From: CAZGCA01 sp964524145
Lineage (GTDB): Bacteria > Hydrogenedentota > CAZGCA01
Length of the DNA: 64,000 bases
NCBI GenBank assembly: GCA_964524145.1
Contig: CAZGCA010000018.1
Location: 7,255 to 71,254, forward strand
Reading direction: 5' to 3'
The translations under genes were made by a program, and so were the position numbers. Shown one piece after another: positions 44,542-53,901 of the stretch (within the stretch, counting starts at the first letter, position 1; every line of letters begins with the position of its first letter). Below the pieces are notes generated by a model. The model had not been told where the DNA came from, did not search any database, and was given only the letters and a program-made list of their open reading frames with translations.

Positions 44542-44803
44542 TTTCGGTTCTCCGGACACGGGGACACACCGGCACAACACACAACTCTTGTCTTCTCAAG
44601 AGGTTAACAGGGCAGGCTCCCTGGCAACAGGCACAAGACAAACGAGTTTTACAAGCGAACACGAAGATTTTCAGGATTTCCCGGATGTTTGGGTATGTCG
44701 ACCCTTTTTCCTCAAGCTGTCTGCCGCTTCTTAGATCGTACAGCGGGAGAAGAGACCAAATAGAAGAGCACCGCCTCCCAGGCTCGCAGCAACCACATGC
44801 TCC

Positions 44804-45544
44804 CTACTTATATAACACCAAAACGGCCGAAAGTATTCCCGCAAACTCGGTTGTAAACCGCCGCGAGCCAAGGGAGAACGGAGTCGCACCGGCTTCGATG
44901 AGCGTTTCAACCTCCTGATCGTCGAACCCGCCCTCCGGACCGACGAGTATGGCGACCTGCTGGGGCTGCTCCTGCCCGAGTACGTCTTTCAGGCCGTTTC
45001 GGGCCGGTTCCCGTTCCCAGGCAATCAGAATCCTGGTGTCGGCCGGCAGCCGGGAAAGCGCTTCCGACCAGGTGTCGGCCCAGCTTATCTCGGGGATGAT
45101 CGATGCGTTGCACCGTTCGGCAGTCTCGATGGCGACTCTGCGCCACCGTGCAAGGCGATCATCGACCCTGGATGGTTCCGGTCGAGCGACCGAGCGCAGG
45201 GCAGGGACGAAACAGATGGTTGAGATACCCACTTCAGTCCCTCGTTGCACGATGAACCGAGGCTTGTGCTGGCCTTTGGGAAGTGCCTGGATCAGTGCGA
45301 CACGAGTTCCGTAGGTCGCCTCAGGGGAGGCTTCATGCCACTCAACGATCTCCGCCTTCGTGGCCTTTATGCCCACATCCACCAACCTTACGGTGTACTC
45401 ATTACCGCGTCCGTCGAAGACCGAGACAAGATCGCCACTCCCGAGACGGAGGCTGTTCGTGATATGGTTGGCAGTCTGCCCGGAAATGAGAACGGACGTA
45501 CCGCTCACTGCTTCGGGCGGCACGTAAAACCGTTGTTGTGTCAC
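44804..45544 (-). CDS. rsmE: 16S rRNA (uracil-1498-N3)-methyltransferase RsmE
   Basis: 246 residues from ATG 45544. N-terminal PUA-like RNA-binding domain (RFYVPPEAV, then NHITNSLRLGSGDLVSVFDGRGNEY) and C-terminal SPOUT knot with the AdoMet-binding loop LVGPEGGFDDQEV. It methylates U1498 in helix 44 of 16S rRNA. One oddity: the usual knot sequence LGxRxLRTETA reads LGSRRFTTEFA, so the conserved Arg-Thr-Glu-Thr is altered to Thr-Thr-Glu-Phe. Length and all other blocks are normal. The 220 bases between it and the HIT gene hold nothing recognisable. Confidence 0.93.
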   Translation of the reverse strand: MTQQRFYVPPEAVSGTSVLISGQTANHITNSLRLGSGDLVSVFDGRGNEYTVRLVDVGIKATKAEIVEWHEASPEATYGTRVALIQALPKGQHKPRFIVQRGTEVGISTICFVPALRSVARPEPSRVDDRLARWRRVAIETAERCNASIIPEISWADTWSEALSRLPADTRILIAWEREPARNGLKDVLGQEQPQQVAILVGPEGGFDDQEVETLIEAGATPFSLGSRRFTTEFAGILSAVLVLYK

Positions 45545-45663
45545 GCTTCGAACCTCTCCTCACCAGAACGTCCAGGGTACCACTCAGGTTGTGGCTTGAT
45601 CTTAGCACTCTGAACCGTGCAGAACAACGCTGTTCAATTCGATGAAGGGTTGCCCGGGCCGTC

Positions 45664-48600
45664 CTAGCTTACGATGCCCAACGCGGCATTGATGACAAGC
45701 TGGACGTCGATGGCGTTGATCTGGCCGTCGCCGTTGACGTCGCAGTCGAAACCGGTGGAATTGCCCAGGGCCTCGTTGATGTCCAGTTGCACGTCTATCG
45801 CGTTGACTGCTCCATCACCATTGACGTCGCTGGGGTCGGTCTCGATCGGTATCAGCGCGAAGTTCGCTTCCACCACGCTCCCTGCGGACACGTCGGCGTC
45901 TTCCTCGTCAGCCTCGTATCCTGCAGCGGAGACTTCGACTGTGTGTGAGCCTTCCGGGACGTTGACAACCGCGTAATTGCCCCGAGGTGATGAGGTTCCT
46001 GTTCCCGGGCCGGGCGTCACCGTAAGGTCTGCGCCGCCAATAGGAATTCCTGTCTCCGCATCGGTTACCAGGCCTGTCATGGCGCCGGGCAGTGCAGGGT
46101 TGCGGAAATCGGTCGTGAACGTGCGAACGTCGTTGTTTTCAGGAGCGGCCCCGAACTCGTCCACGGGAATGACGCGCCAGTAGTAGGTTTCCCCATCGAT
46201 GATGCCGTCCGCCTCGCTTACCACCGCCACGGTGCCTGTAAGTCCGCCTCTGACTATCAGCCCGGTTGTGAACTCGCGGTCTGTTGCAAGCTCGAGTCGA
46301 TAGGTGACCGTGTGGCCGTCCGGGTCGGTCGTTTCCTCCCAGACAAAGAAGGTCGTGCTCGCTGCCGGCATGTCGTCGTCAGGGTAGACCAGCGTTACCG
46401 GCTCTGGCGGCTGGTTGTCGGAGGCCGCGCGGTAGACTGTTGTCACCATGTGCGTACTGGTATCGCCGGTAGTGCCGTCCTCGACGTAATAGAAGACCTT
46501 GTAAGTACCGGGAGCATCGAAGGTCGTGCCGAACTCCGACCAGCGGAACTCACCGGTTTCCAGATCGGAGATATCCGGCTCGTAATCGAACCTTGGCATC
46601 TCGACAACCTCTTGAGAATCGGGGTTGGACGCGTCGATAACTGTGGAACCGGCGTAGCCCGGTGTCTTGACTTCCATCCACGCAAAATGACCCGTCGCAG
46701 GCCTCTGGTCGGCCAGCGCGAACAGCTCACCAAGAGGTTCTCCGTGTCCTGCCACGACCGTCTGCGTCGCGGTAAGCCACCCCACAGGATCTGCCGCATT
46801 TACACCGTACCCCAGCCTCAGCTCGTGCGCATGTCCGCCATCCCATCTCGGGTTGTAGGACAACGACCCGGTCGTGCCCAGACCGTCGCCGTTGTCATCG
46901 AGCAGCGGGTGCTGCGGATAGTCGGAGAATCCCGCGTTGCTTCTCGTTGCGGTGTATTCACCGGTCTTCTCGCATGCCCGCTCGAACGATTCCTTGAGCG
47001 TCTTCCCTGTGCGGGCGTTGCGAAAGAGTTCCGTGACGAACACCTCGCCGTCGCGTATCCCGTCGTTCGGATCTGCAACCCCACGATGCGATACCTCGTC
47101 CGCGGAACAGCTCGTGATGATGGTGCGCTGGTCGCCCGACAACGCCGGAATGAAGCTGCCCGAATGGCACCCGCCGTAGATGAACACGATCGGGCCCGAC
47201 CCGAGCGTGTCGAAGTACCCGGCAAGCTCCCCAGGCTCGATAGAGCGGGTCTCGTCGTAGGAACCGGAATAGACGTAGAAGGCGTTCTCGCTGCCGTGGT
47301 CAACGAAGACGACGTAGAGCGGCGCGGGAGACCTGTTCATCTTAGCCAGCGCCCACTCTTCTATGGCATACCTTACATCGTCTTTGCTCGGCCTCGTGTC
47401 GGCAACGAAGATGTCCGGTGCAGGTTGTGCCAACCCTTCGCGCAGGTAGTAGATGTCCTCGTGCGCGAACCCGCGCTGCCGCAACGAGCGATAGACGTAG
47501 TCCGTCGTCTTGGCGTGCTCGGCATGCCCTTCCCCCGCGTCGTCGAGCTTGCCGAGCGCGATAACGGCGTAGCCCGCGCGGTCTTTGATCGTCAGCCGTA
47601 CCGACTCCGGCTTATCGTACCCGACCGAGGTGGTTGGTCTGAAGTTGTCGTCGCCTTCGAAGTCAGCCTGGAACTGCCATGTGCCCGGCTCATCGAAGAT
47701 GATGCCCGCATCGGCGAACGCCTTGGGACTGAACACGGCGACGCCGTCGGTGTTTGTCGTTGCCTCAACGGGTCCCGCGGCGGTATCGTCGGGCTTCTTC
47801 ATCCATAGCCTCACCGTCTGCTCTGACAACAGGCCTGCAAGGACGTCCGGTAAGGGAGCGGTGAGCGATGCCGTCGCCTCGAGGTCGTTGTGGAAGAGAG
47901 GTGCCGACGATGCCGAGATCTCGACCAATAGCGTCGTAGGTGCCCTTGCCACCCCAAACGTCACCGGCTCGCTCGTTGCTGCTCTGTACGTGTCATCGCC
48001 CGGCCAGGAGGCTGTCACCTCCCAAGGGTCTCTCTCTTCCGACGCTTCTATAGGGTAGAACGTGCGGCTGTAACTGTTGACGAAGTGGGGAACGACCACT
48101 CCCTCGGGGAAATTCGGAAGCTCGATGCCCGAAGGCAGCCGACTGCTGAACCCGGCGAACGTCCCTGTCCCCTCCATCTCCGCGATGGTTCCTGATACCG
48201 TTATCAGCTTGCCAAGCTGCACTATCGGCGGCTCAACAACACAGGTGATGGTCGACGAAGCCTGGCCCATCGCAATTATGACGCACTCCTCTGAAACCGC
48301 CTCGGTTCCGTCAGCCTCGCCGTCGCTGGGAGTGACGGCGCAATACCACTCGTCGCCCAGATCCGTGAAATACGCATCGACCATCGTGTAGCGCTCATGA
48401 TCGTCAGTAAACTCGAAGAGGCTGAAGCCTGTTTCGCCCGCTCGTTTCACATACCAGTCATACCTATAGGTGACAGCGTCGCCATCGTCGTCGGGACCGC
48501 GCCTCATAACGAGGCACGCAAGATCGGTCTCGGTGTTTTGGAATGTCCGGAAAGACAACCCGGGCGTTCGAGGCGGCGTGTTGACAATCGTGGTCGAGTC

Positions 48601-50811
48601 CGACGCCGGAGAGGAGTACGCGACGCCGTCCCAGCAGTGCACGGTACAGGTCCAGGTTTCGTGCCTGGTGGTGAGGGAGGCGTCGAGCCTGTCTCTCGCG
48701 TACCGTTTCGGGCCGTGCACAATAGTCTCGGCGCCGTTGGACCAGGAATACTCGTACCACGCGGCGTGTCCTCCGGTCACCACGCTTTCAGTCGTCACCT
48801 CACACACAAGATCGTCGGTCGTCACCGGGCTGTCGGCGGTCATGTCTGGGATAACGTCCACGACAGGCGTTGTTGGAACGCTGATCTCGGGGTTGTCTGG
48901 GTTTGTTCTATAGATGTATTCCTCCGCATTGGTCATGCCGTCGCCGTCTGGGTCCTCGTCGGCATCATCCACCAATGGGTCAAGTCCATTTGCCGTCTCC
49001 CACCCGTCAGGCATGCCATCGTCGTCGGTGTCTCTGTCGTTCGGGTCGGTCCCGAGATCGTCCTCCGCCGTATCCGAAAGTCCGTCCCCATCGGAGTCTC
49101 CGAAGACGTCAGCCATGAGCGTATACGACCCGATGATGGACGAGTAACAGCTCACCTGGACAAAATATGTTCCGGCGTCCGTCACAGGAAGCTCGATGAA
49201 AAGGTGCTGATCGTATTCCTGGCTGAAACCGTCATTTGCGGTCGTTGTGGGGACCGATCCGTGCCGAATCATGAGCTGGCTGTGCCAGCTATCGAGCTTG
49301 TCCAGATACACGAGCAAATGTTCGCCGGCAGGCACGTCGAACCGATACCAATGAAGGTCGGTGTCATGTGCCAACGGCGCATCGACCTGCTCACCGAGAA
49401 TCAGCGGTTGGGCCATCTGGTTGAGCGTACCTGCCAGAAGCGTGTACGCTCCTACGGTGCTCGAGTAGCAACGCACTTCGATGTAATACGTTCCCGCCTC
49501 CGTCACAGGAATCTCGACATAGTGATCCCGAACTGATTCCTTACTCGAAGCGTCATTTGCGGACGTTGTCGGCACTAATCCGTGCCGAATCATGAGCTGG
49601 CTGAACCAATCCTGGGACCGGTCCAGGTGGACGATCAGATGTTCCCCTGCGGATACGTCGAGGCGATACCAATGAAGGTCGCTGGCATCGAGCATCTCCG
49701 TTTCGACCGGCTCACCAAGAGTCAGCGGTTGTGCCATTTGGTCAAGCGTTCCCGCCAGAACTGTGTACGGTCCCAGAGTGCTCGAGTAACAGCTCACTTC
49801 GACGCAATACGTCCCGGCCTCCGTCACGGGAATCTCAACATAGTGATCCCGAACGGATTCGTAACTCGAACCGTCATTTGCTGACGTTGTCGGCACTAAT
49901 CCGTGCCGAATCATAAGCCTGCTGTACCAACTGCCGCCCGAGTCCAGGTACACGATCAGGTGCTCACCGGCGGGAACGTCGATCCGGTACCAGTGAAGTT
50001 CGCCGTTGTGTTGCATCTCGCCCGCGAGCGGCTCACCCAGAGTCAACGGCCGGGCCATTTGGTCGAGCGTGCCCGCCGTGAGTGTGTACGGTCCCGCAAG
50101 GCTCGCGCAACAGGCCACTTCGATGTAATACGATCCCGCGTCCGTCACGGGAATCTCCACATAGTGATTTCGATAAGACGAGCTGCTTATGTTGTCATAT
50201 GCGATACTTGTTGGAAGCGCTCCATGCCTGATCTTAAGCTGGCTGCACCAGTCGTCGGGCCTGTCCACATAGACGATCAAGTGCTCCCCGGCAGGCACAT
50301 CGACGCGGTACCAATGAATGTCGCTCAGATGCTCGATCTCGGTCTCGACCGGTTGTCCCAGAGTCAACGGCTGGGCCATCTGGTCGAGCGTGCCCGCTAC
50401 AAGCGTGTACGATCCTATATCACTCAGGTAACAGCTTACTTCGATGTAATAGACTCCCGCGTCCGTCACGGGAATCTCGACATAGTGATCCTTGTCATAT
50501 GCTTGATTCCAACTGTCGTATTCCGAGGTTGTCGGAATCGCTCCGTAACGAACCTTGAGCCGGCTGTGCCAGCTATCGGGCTTGTCCAGGAACACGATCA
50601 GGTCTTGCCCGGCGGACGCCTCGACTTGATACCAGTGAAGGTCGCTCGCGTTCTCCATCTCCGCGTCAACGGGAACGTTGAGAGCAAGAGGAGTTACCGT
50701 CTGTGCGAGACTGTATGGCACGACCAGCCAGGAGGTGAGAAGCGTCAGGAGAATCACGCATCGAGGCGATCTGTAGAACCCCACGTCCGAATTCAAAGCG
50801 TTAACGCTCAT
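45664..50811 (-). CDS. Giant exported PPC-repeat/caspase-like protease/dockerin protein
   Basis: 1715 residues from ATG 50811. Signal peptide (CVILLTLLTSWLVVPYSLAQ). Five ~105-residue repeats of PPC-like (bacterial pre-peptidase C-terminal) type (about 38-565), each with the wording LHWYRxDVPAGEHLIVYLD and HYVEIPVTDAGxYYIEV. A TSP3-like calcium segment (567-640, DSDGDGLSDTAEDDLGTDPNDRDTDDDGMPDG). Ig-like domains. A clan-CD caspase/C13-like peptidase (about 1080-1307) with His1172 in VDHG and Cys1215 in GGCHSG. Then an FN3-like domain, a carboxypeptidase-regulatory-like domain (1574-1654) and a C-terminal dockerin pair. From about residue 650 onward it parallels the protein at 7855-16584 domain by domain. 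Confidence 0.9.
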   Translation of the reverse strand: MSVNALNSDVGFYRSPRCVILLTLLTSWLVVPYSLAQTVTPLALNVPVDAEMENASDLHWYQVEASAGQDLIVFLDKPDSWHSRLKVRYGAIPTTSEYDSWNQAYDKDHYVEIPVTDAGVYYIEVSCYLSDIGSYTLVAGTLDQMAQPLTLGQPVETEIEHLSDIHWYRVDVPAGEHLIVYVDRPDDWCSQLKIRHGALPTSIAYDNISSSSYRNHYVEIPVTDAGSYYIEVACCASLAGPYTLTAGTLDQMARPLTLGEPLAGEMQHNGELHWYRIDVPAGEHLIVYLDSGGSWYSRLMIRHGLVPTTSANDGSSYESVRDHYVEIPVTEAGTYCVEVSCYSSTLGPYTVLAGTLDQMAQPLTLGEPVETEMLDASDLHWYRLDVSAGEHLIVHLDRSQDWFSQLMIRHGLVPTTSANDASSKESVRDHYVEIPVTEAGTYYIEVRCYSSTVGAYTLLAGTLNQMAQPLILGEQVDAPLAHDTDLHWYRFDVPAGEHLLVYLDKLDSWHSQLMIRHGSVPTTTANDGFSQEYDQHLFIELPVTDAGTYFVQVSCYSSIIGSYTLMADVFGDSDGDGLSDTAEDDLGTDPNDRDTDDDGMPDGWETANGLDPLVDDADEDPDGDGMTNAEEYIYRTNPDNPEISVPTTPVVDVIPDMTADSPVTTDDLVCEVTTESVVTGGHAAWYEYSWSNGAETIVHGPKRYARDRLDASLTTRHETWTCTVHCWDGVAYSSPASDSTTIVNTPPRTPGLSFRTFQNTETDLACLVMRRGPDDDGDAVTYRYDWYVKRAGETGFSLFEFTDDHERYTMVDAYFTDLGDEWYCAVTPSDGEADGTEAVSEECVIIAMGQASSTITCVVEPPIVQLGKLITVSGTIAEMEGTGTFAGFSSRLPSGIELPNFPEGVVVPHFVNSYSRTFYPIEASEERDPWEVTASWPGDDTYRAATSEPVTFGVARAPTTLLVEISASSAPLFHNDLEATASLTAPLPDVLAGLLSEQTVRLWMKKPDDTAAGPVEATTNTDGVAVFSPKAFADAGIIFDEPGTWQFQADFEGDDNFRPTTSVGYDKPESVRLTIKDRAGYAVIALGKLDDAGEGHAEHAKTTDYVYRSLRQRGFAHEDIYYLREGLAQPAPDIFVADTRPSKDDVRYAIEEWALAKMNRSPAPLYVVFVDHGSENAFYVYSGSYDETRSIEPGELAGYFDTLGSGPIVFIYGGCHSGSFIPALSGDQRTIITSCSADEVSHRGVADPNDGIRDGEVFVTELFRNARTGKTLKESFERACEKTGEYTATRSNAGFSDYPQHPLLDDNGDGLGTTGSLSYNPRWDGGHAHELRLGYGVNAADPVGWLTATQTVVAGHGEPLGELFALADQRPATGHFAWMEVKTPGYAGSTVIDASNPDSQEVVEMPRFDYEPDISDLETGEFRWSEFGTTFDAPGTYKVFYYVEDGTTGDTSTHMVTTVYRAASDNQPPEPVTLVYPDDDMPAASTTFFVWEETTDPDGHTVTYRLELATDREFTTGLIVRGGLTGTVAVVSEADGIIDGETYYWRVIPVDEFGAAPENNDVRTFTTDFRNPALPGAMTGLVTDAETGIPIGGADLTVTPGPGTGTSSPRGNYAVVNVPEGSHTVEVSAAGYEADEEDADVSAGSVVEANFALIPIETDPSDVNGDGAVNAIDVQLDINEALGNSTGFDCDVNGDGQINAIDVQLVINAALGIVS

Positions 50812-51139
50812 TCCTCAAACCAAGACCAGTCGATTCGGAAGCAGCTCGGACAACTCGAGCAAGCGACCGGAAGGAAGCCTCCGCATGCTTTCACTGAACC
50901 GGTCATCCTTTGCTCCAATGCCAAGAACGTGACAACGTTCTCAAAGAAGTACAATGCGCAAGGATCGATGAATCAATCCGGAAGTACAATGTCTTCTTCG
51001 GCATTACCTCCAACCAACTTGAGCGGTCCACTGTGCAAGACAGTTGATCGTTTCGCGGCCTGGTTTGACAGGCTTCGATGTTTATGCTAGCATGCAGTCG
51101 TAAGTGAAACGGTGTTATGGTATTCGAAAGGGGGCAGAG
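50812..51139. other. Divergent intergenic region
   Basis: 330 bases between two divergent genes. The plus strand promoter at 51065-51093 is clear. No promoter was recognised for the minus-strand giant gene and no gene is visible. Confidence 0.5.
51065..51093 (+). promoter_or_regulatory. Promoter of the Gfo/Idh-2-oxoacid oxidoreductase operon
   Basis: TTGACA 51065-51070, 17-base spacer, TAGCAT 51088-51093, 46 bases before ATG 51140. Confidence 0.65.
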
Positions 51140-52384
51140 ATGGCGAAAAACAACGGATCAACTCGGCGTGAGTTTCTGAAGAGGACAGGCGGCAAGGCGG
51201 CATCCCTTGGGCTCGCGGCAGGTTATGCGACCGTTCACGCCGCGAAACCCGTGACGGCGGCCTCGGCACGCCGGGTGATCGGTGCAAATGACCGGGTCCG
51301 TATCGGCGTGATAGGGACCGGCGGTCGCGGGGGCTGGTTCATCAAAGAAGCCAGGAAGCAGGGTGCGGATGTCGTGGCGGTCTGCGATGTGTGCACAATC
51401 CGGCTCAATCAAGGGAAACGTCTTGCAGGCGGGGAGCCGTTCGCCACGGACGAGTACCTCCGGCTGCTTGACCGGAACGACATTGACGGCGTAAACATAT
51501 CGACGCCGGACCACTGGCACCACAACATGTTGCTCGACGCGGTGAAAGCGGGTAAGGACGTCTACATCGAGAAGCCGCTCTCGAAAACCATCGAAGAAGG
51601 CAAGAGTATGGTGAAAGCCGTTCGCGCGACCGACTGCATCGTTCAGGTCGGCAACCACCGGCGCAGCGGGGACCACTGGCTCCGGGCGAAAGAGGTCATT
51701 GAGTCGGGCAAGCTCGGCAAGATAACGTGGGTCCGCGTCTTCGACACGCGCAACTGGAGCAAGAACGATCCGTTCGGTTCGACGGAAGACATTCGCGACA
51801 AGGTCGACTGGAAGAAGTTTATCGGTCCGGCGCCGTGGCACGAATTCGACGCCCACCGCTACTTTGCGTGGCGGTGGTACTGGGATTACGCAGGCGGGTT
51901 GATGACGGACATAGGCGCGCACCAGCTCGACGTCGTCCAGTGGCTGATGGGCAGGGACGGCCCGAAACGCGTTGCGGCAAACGGCGGCAACTACTTTTTC
52001 GATTACTGGGAAACGCCGGACGTGGTCCATTCGGTGTTGGATTACGACGATTTTTGCGCCGTTTTTTCTGTCGGGTTCCTGAACGACCAAGGCAGGGTAG
52101 GGGGTGAGTTCTACGGTACGGACGCTACGCTGGTGGTCGCCGACAAGTTCAGCGTTTACCCGCAAGGAGGCAGGAGACCGAGGGAAGCCCTCGAAGAATG
52201 GCCGAACAAGTACGAAGGCCCCGCGCACGTTGCAAACTTTCTCGACTGCATCCGCACTCGCAAGGAGCCCAACTCGCCTATTGAAACAGGCCATCGTGTT
52301 ATCACTGCAGCACACCTGGGCAACATCTCTTACAGGAGCGGCAAGCGGGTAGGCTGGGATGCTGCGGCCGAGAGGATGCTGTAG
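51140..52384 (+). CDS. Twin-arginine-exported Gfo/Idh/MocA-family oxidoreductase
   Basis: 414 residues from ATG 51140 (AAAGGGGG upstream). The N-terminus carries a Tat signal (STRREFLKRTGGKAASLGLAAGYATVHA). The NAD(P)-binding Rossmann start is VRIGVIGTGGRGGWFIKEARKQGADVVAVCDV. The EKPLSKTIEEGKSMV block, with the family Lys, follows YIEKP, and RRSGDHWLRAKE, WRWYWDYAGGLMTDIGAHQLDVVQW are the C-terminal dehydrogenase-domain signatures. It oxidises or isomerises an unidentified sugar or inositol, probably in the periplasm. The next gene starts with GTG immediately after the stop, so it appears co-transcribed with the cytosolic 2-oxoacid oxidoreductase, an odd partnership. Confidence 0.9.
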   Translation: MAKNNGSTRREFLKRTGGKAASLGLAAGYATVHAAKPVTAASARRVIGANDRVRIGVIGTGGRGGWFIKEARKQGADVVAVCDVCTIRLNQGKRLAGGEPFATDEYLRLLDRNDIDGVNISTPDHWHHNMLLDAVKAGKDVYIEKPLSKTIEEGKSMVKAVRATDCIVQVGNHRRSGDHWLRAKEVIESGKLGKITWVRVFDTRNWSKNDPFGSTEDIRDKVDWKKFIGPAPWHEFDAHRYFAWRWYWDYAGGLMTDIGAHQLDVVQWLMGRDGPKRVAANGGNYFFDYWETPDVVHSVLDYDDFCAVFSVGFLNDQGRVGGEFYGTDATLVVADKFSVYPQGGRRPREALEEWPNKYEGPAHVANFLDCIRTRKEPNSPIETGHRVITAAHLGNISYRSGKRVGWDAAAERML

Positions 52385-52756
52385 GTGACGTCGTCCGGCC
52401 GGGCATCACACAAGACGTCCAACGACGCACAAGAGAGTAGTCGTGGAGCGGCCGAGGATATAGTTGCGCCGGGGCGGGCGTTGACTCAGGCTGCCGTCGT
52501 CGTGAAGAGCCTGCGGTGCAAGGGGTGCGGCCTGTGCGTTGAGGCGTGCGCGGCGGGCGGACTAGAGATGGGCTCCGAACAAAACCCCCGCGGATACGTC
52601 TATCCTGTTAGAGTTGTCGAGGCGGTGTGTACCGGTTGCGGCAACTGTTACGAGGTGTGCCCTGACTGTGCAATAATCGTGTACAGGAAGGGATACGTGC
52701 CGGAAACCGCCGAAGAGGTCGAAGAGATTAGGACCGGGCTGAGCGGCGAAGGCTGA
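52385..52756 (+). CDS. 2-oxoacid:ferredoxin oxidoreductase, ferredoxin-like delta subunit
   Basis: 123 residues from GTG 52385, directly abutting the previous stop. Two [4Fe-4S] motifs are complete: CKGCGLCVEAC and CTGCGNCYEVCPDC. A roughly 35-residue, Ser/Ala-rich N-terminal extension precedes them; a start further in cannot be excluded, but no better ribosome site is evident. It passes electrons between the TPP enzyme and ferredoxin in the KorABCD/VorABCD-type complexes. The alpha subunit follows after 20 bases. Confidence 0.9.
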   Translation: MTSSGRASHKTSNDAQESSRGAAEDIVAPGRALTQAAVVVKSLRCKGCGLCVEACAAGGLEMGSEQNPRGYVYPVRVVEAVCTGCGNCYEVCPDCAIIVYRKGYVPETAEEVEEIRTGLSGEG

Positions 52757-52776
52757 GCTGGACGACAAGGACTGAG

Positions 52777-53901
52777 ATGGAGTACGCACCGCATCTTGAG
52801 CTTGAACTGACCGAGCACCGGTGCCTGCTGAAAGGGAACGAGGCAGCCGCGCTGGGCGCCATCCAGGCGGAGTGCAAGTACTTCGCCGGGTACCCCATAA
52901 CGCCCGTTAACGAGGTAACGGAGTATCTCGCGGCACATTTCGAGAAAGTCGGCGGCAGGTTCCTGCAGGGGAGCAGTGAGCTCGAATCAATCAACGCGGC
53001 GATAGGCGCTGCCGCGACGGGTGTGCGGACACTCGTGGCCTCCTCGGGACTCGGCACCTCCTTGAAGACGGAGGGTTTCACGTACGCAGTCGGCGAGGAA
53101 GTGCCGCTCGTCTATCTCTGCGTGATGCGAGGCGGGCCGGGCCTCGGCAACATATTCCCCGCGCAGGCGGATTACGGCCAGATAACCCGTGGTATGGGCA
53201 GCGGGGATTCGCGCGTCATATCGCTGCTGCCACAGAGCCCGCAGGAGATGTACGAGTTCACCATGTTTGCGTTTGCGCTTGCAGACGCGTACCGCACGCC
53301 GGTGGTGGTTGTTGTGGACGCGTTGATCGGCCAGATGCAGGGGCTCATCAGCATCAAGCTGCCGCGGTTCGCCGAGTGCGACAAGTCGTGGGCGGTGACG
53401 GGCAGGCTCGGCAGCGGAAGCAAGATCATAACCTCGTTCAACCTGACCGAGGGGCTTTCCGAGACGAACAAGGTTCTCATGGAGAAATGGTCGCGCATAA
53501 TGGAACGCGAGCCGCGCTTCGATACCTACAATATGGACGGTGCGGAAGTCGTTCTCGTCGCGTTTGGCACGGCGGCGGCCCAGGCATGCAGTGCGGCAGA
53601 CGTTCTTGCGGACCGCGGCGTGCGTGCGGGCCTGTTTGAACCGAAGACAGGGTGGCCGTTCCCTGCAAAAGGACTTCGGGAGACGGTGCGCTCGGCCGAG
53701 CCGCGCGCACTATGTGTTGTCGAGATGAGTATTCTGGGACAGGTCGAGGAGGATGTCCGGCTCGCACTGAGCCTGGACGGTGGAGCCCCGCTTTCGCACG
53801 TTCCGGTTTTCGCGGTTCGCACGAGCGGCGGCGTGGTCCCGACGATAGACGAGATAGTCGCAGAAGTGAGCTCAGTGGTCGCAGGGTTGGATAAAGAATG
53901 A
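52777..53901 (+). CDS. 2-oxoacid:ferredoxin oxidoreductase, alpha subunit
   Basis: 374 residues from ATG 52777. Pyrimidine-binding and transketolase-like domain: LLKGNEAAALGAIQAECKYFAGYPITPVNEVTEYL, ASSGLGTSLKTEGFTYAVGEEVPLVYLCVMRGGPGLGN, then QADYGQITRGMGSGDSR. The C-terminal transketolase C-type domain has VVLVAFGTAA..ADVLADRGVRAGLFEPKTGWPFP. Length and motifs fit the KorA/VorB family (2-oxoglutarate or branched 2-oxoacid ferredoxin oxidoreductase). Substrate cannot be told from sequence. It ends with an ATGA overlap with the beta-gamma gene. Confidence 0.92.
   Translation: MEYAPHLELELTEHRCLLKGNEAAALGAIQAECKYFAGYPITPVNEVTEYLAAHFEKVGGRFLQGSSELESINAAIGAAATGVRTLVASSGLGTSLKTEGFTYAVGEEVPLVYLCVMRGGPGLGNIFPAQADYGQITRGMGSGDSRVISLLPQSPQEMYEFTMFAFALADAYRTPVVVVVDALIGQMQGLISIKLPRFAECDKSWAVTGRLGSGSKIITSFNLTEGLSETNKVLMEKWSRIMEREPRFDTYNMDGAEVVLVAFGTAAAQACSAADVLADRGVRAGLFEPKTGWPFPAKGLRETVRSAEPRALCVVEMSILGQVEEDVRLALSLDGGAPLSHVPVFAVRTSGGVVPTIDEIVAEVSSVVAGLDKE

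Noticed and set aside
49903..51090. 395-residue plus-strand frame antisense to the PPC repeats extending into the intergenic region
   Set aside because: Its repeats mirror the PPC repeats on the other strand; no signal, ribosome site or family.
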